A DNA stretch of 5,651 nt from assembly GCA_031282095.1 (NCBI GenBank), contig JAITEJ010000055.1, forward strand, positions 1 through 5,651, written 5' to 3'. The DNA is from Clostridiales bacterium. GTDB lineage: Bacteria > Bacillota_A > Clostridia > Christensenellales > CAG-917. This document shows, in pieces, positions 5,410-5,651 of this stretch; positions within the stretch are counted from its first letter, which is position 1, and every line of letters begins with the position of its first letter. The position numbers and the translations under genes were made by a program. The notes below the pieces were generated by a model, which saw only the letters and a program-made list of their open reading frames with translations, was not told the DNA's origin and ran no database searches.

Positions 5410-5651
5410 ATGACAAATAATCAACAAGTATTGGGTTTCGTAAACGAATCTATAGAACTGACCCAGCCCGCTAAGGTTGTATGGATCGACGGATCTAAAA
5501 CACAGCTTGATAAGCTTCGTGCCGAGGCTTGCGCAAGCGGAGAAATTATAAAGCTTAATCAGGAACTGTTGCCGGGCTGTTATCTGCACCGCACCGCCGT
5601 CAACGACGTGGCGCGCGTTGAGCATCGGACGTTCATATGCTCCAGAAGGGA
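5410..5651 (+). CDS. pckG: Phosphoenolpyruvate carboxykinase (GTP), N-terminal part, cut by the window end
   Basis: GTP-type PEPCK interconverts oxaloacetate plus GTP with phosphoenolpyruvate, CO2 and GDP in the cytoplasm. It serves gluconeogenesis, or in anaerobes CO2 fixation toward oxaloacetate. Eighty codons are present, and the frame is open to the end of the window. The N-terminal family pattern is clear: VVWIDGS (23-29) matches the W-x-DGS segment of GTP-PEPCKs. IIKLNQELLPGCYLHRT (46-62) and NDVARVEHRTFICS (65-78) match the conserved block after it, including the DVARVE-RTFICS core. The wording is closest to what I recall from Clostridia. All catalytic elements (P-loop, metal ligands, the mobile active-site loop) lie beyond the window. 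The family is about 600 residues, so most of the gene is missing. It is 195 bases from the lipoprotein stop, with a structured leader of its own, so it is probably a separate transcript. Confidence 0.93.
   Translation, partial: MTNNQQVLGFVNESIELTQPAKVVWIDGSKTQLDKLRAEACASGEIIKLNQELLPGCYLHRTAVNDVARVEHRTFICSRR

Noticed and set aside
5374..5625. 83-codon antisense frame over the pckG start
   Set aside because: It overlaps clear PEPCK coding sequence and the leader hairpin, and has no family resemblance.

Overview
The window is a stretch of bacterial chromosome carrying four genes, all on the + strand. From left to right they are an isoleucyl-tRNA synthetase cut off at its 5' end, a small RlmI/RlmK-like SAM-dependent methyltransferase, a secreted lipoprotein with an alpha/beta-hydrolase (lipase-like) fold, and the first 80 codons of a GTP-dependent phosphoenolpyruvate carboxykinase. 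An anaerobic, Clostridia-type Bacillota is the best guess. The evidence is the eukaryote-like (type 2) IleRS with a KMSKHKGN loop, the clostridial look of the PEPCK N-terminus (for example KLNQELLPGCYLHRT), strong GGAGG-type ribosome binding sites and a near-consensus sigma-A promoter. The codons are fairly GC-rich, which would suit an uncultured gut lineage. This placement is inference from remembered family resemblance, not from a search.

Layout: ileS ends at 2308. A 246-base gap follows, with several short dyads but no convincing promoter or terminator. The methyltransferase runs from 2555 to 3436. The next gap is 350 bases. Its first 200 bases hold nothing coding, and it then carries the best regulatory signal in the window: TTGACA, a 17-base spacer and TATACT. 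A perfect 13-base dyad sits at the predicted transcription start, ahead of an approximately 107-base leader for the lipoprotein gene (3787-5214). The last gap (5215-5409) is the most structured. It has two diverged copies of a hairpin-forming repeat, 68 bases apart, the first nested inside a longer stem. A GAAA-tetraloop hairpin then abuts the Shine-Dalgarno of pckG.

The four genes do not form an obvious pathway. They are a housekeeping translation enzyme, a probable RNA-modifying enzyme, a surface hydrolase with its own promoter, and a central-metabolism enzyme with its own leader. No mobile element, CRISPR array, tRNA or rRNA is visible, and I see no convincing new multi-gene system. The observations most worth a second look are the repeated, partly covarying hairpins ahead of pckG, the promoter/operator arrangement ahead of the lipoprotein, and the lipoprotein itself, whose exact family I cannot name.
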